From NCBI GenBank assembly GCA_964475115.1, contig CAYYVJ010000097.1, positions 1-6,692 of the forward strand: a stretch of 6,692 bases of DNA, written 5' to 3'. Position numbers and translations under genes: made by a program. The DNA comes from CAYYVJ01 sp964475115. Its GTDB lineage: Bacteria > Bacillota > Clostridia > Lachnospirales > Lachnospiraceae. Below the pieces are notes generated by a model. The model was not told the DNA's origin. It made no database searches and was given only the letters and a program-made list of their open reading frames with translations. Position 1 is the first letter of the stretch, and every line of letters begins with the position of its first letter. Below, piece after piece: positions 6,547-6,692 of the stretch.

Positions 6547-6692
6547 TTGTTGATACAGACAACAAAAGAAAAAACTTGAACATTGATAATTGAACAGTAT
6601 AGACAAACCCTGAAAATTCAGTGCGAAAAAATCGCACATAAAGATTTTCAAAATTAACGAACAGCATCGAGAGATGCAAAACCAAAAACAGT
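6543..6692 (+). ncRNA. Leader of a ribosomal RNA operon, 3' end beyond the window
   Basis: No reading frame fits this stretch. It holds a hairpin at the very start (TTGTTGT 6544-6550 with ACAACAA 6559-6565), then two TTGAACA copies at 6576-6582 and 6590-6596. This repeat resembles the TTGAAAATTGAACA-like leader motifs that precede 16S and 23S genes in clostridia, where boxA-type antitermination signals lie. A two-tier hairpin follows: outer stem 6611-6617 with 6644-6650, inner stem GTGCGA 6621-6626 with TCGCAC 6632-6637. The last is GCATC-GAGA-GATGC at 6664-6677, a GNRA tetraloop. The mature 16S rRNA is not reached. That it begins just downstream is inferred from promoter strength, leader motifs and structure. 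Confidence 0.75.
6611..6650 (+). other. Two-tier leader hairpin
   Basis: The outer stem TGAAAAT (6611-6617) pairs with ATTTTCA (6644-6650). The inner stem GTGCGA (6621-6626) pairs with TCGCAC (6632-6637) around an AAAAA loop. The tiers are joined by an asymmetric internal loop of 3 and 6 nt. There is no T-run after it, so it is not a terminator. A role in antitermination, rRNA folding or RNase processing is plausible but unproven. Confidence 0.7.

Noticed and set aside
6576..6596. Repeated TTGAACA as part of a CRISPR-like or insertion-site repeat
   Set aside because: There are only two short copies and they sit in an rRNA leader where such motifs are expected.
6288..6651. Two minus-strand open frames across the radA end and the rRNA promoter region
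   Set aside because: They are Phe/Leu-rich because the plus strand is full of A-tracts, and they overlap two near-consensus promoters and leader hairpins; no convincing start signal.

Overview
The window comes from a low-G+C, AT-rich Gram-positive bacterium. Gene order and protein types point to the Clostridia, most likely Lachnospiraceae. The family placement is inferred from recalled similarity of the small gene at 4474-4887 and from the operon layout; no search was run. All genes lie on the + strand.

Region 1 (3-4375) is a clpC-type protein quality-control operon. It opens with the 3' part of a small GntR/YtrA-type repressor, cut by the window edge. Next come mcsA (zinc-binding activator of McsB), mcsB (protein-arginine kinase family) and clpC (AAA+ unfoldase that feeds ClpP). 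The first three genes overlap by 11 and 8 nt, and the clpC Shine-Dalgarno touches the mcsB stop, so translation is probably coupled. In the classic Firmicutes operon the first gene is ctsR; here a GntR-type regulator sits in that place. The McsB protein keeps its nucleotide-binding arginines and the NEEDH catalytic motif. It lacks the Cys of the CPTN motif and the Glu of the substrate loop known from Bacillus McsB. ClpC keeps both N-domain glutamates that bind phosphoarginine.

Region 2 (4376-4979) holds a 137-aa soluble, beta-rich protein of unknown function with a strong ribosome-binding site. A good intrinsic terminator follows it and probably ends the clpC transcript.

Region 3 (4980-6332) is radA, the branch-migration and recombination ATPase, complete. 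No convincing promoter is visible in the short gap before it.

Region 4 (6333-6692) is non-coding. It carries two strong tandem sigma-A promoters of nearly identical design, each behind A-rich DNA. A structured leader follows, with a repeated TTGAACA motif, three hairpins and a GAGA tetraloop. This is how a ribosomal RNA operon begins; the 16S gene itself would start just beyond the window edge.

No mobile element, CRISPR array or tRNA gene was seen. The window is mostly a conserved housekeeping region. Its most unusual points are the regulator swap, the altered McsB active site and the duplicated rRNA promoter module.
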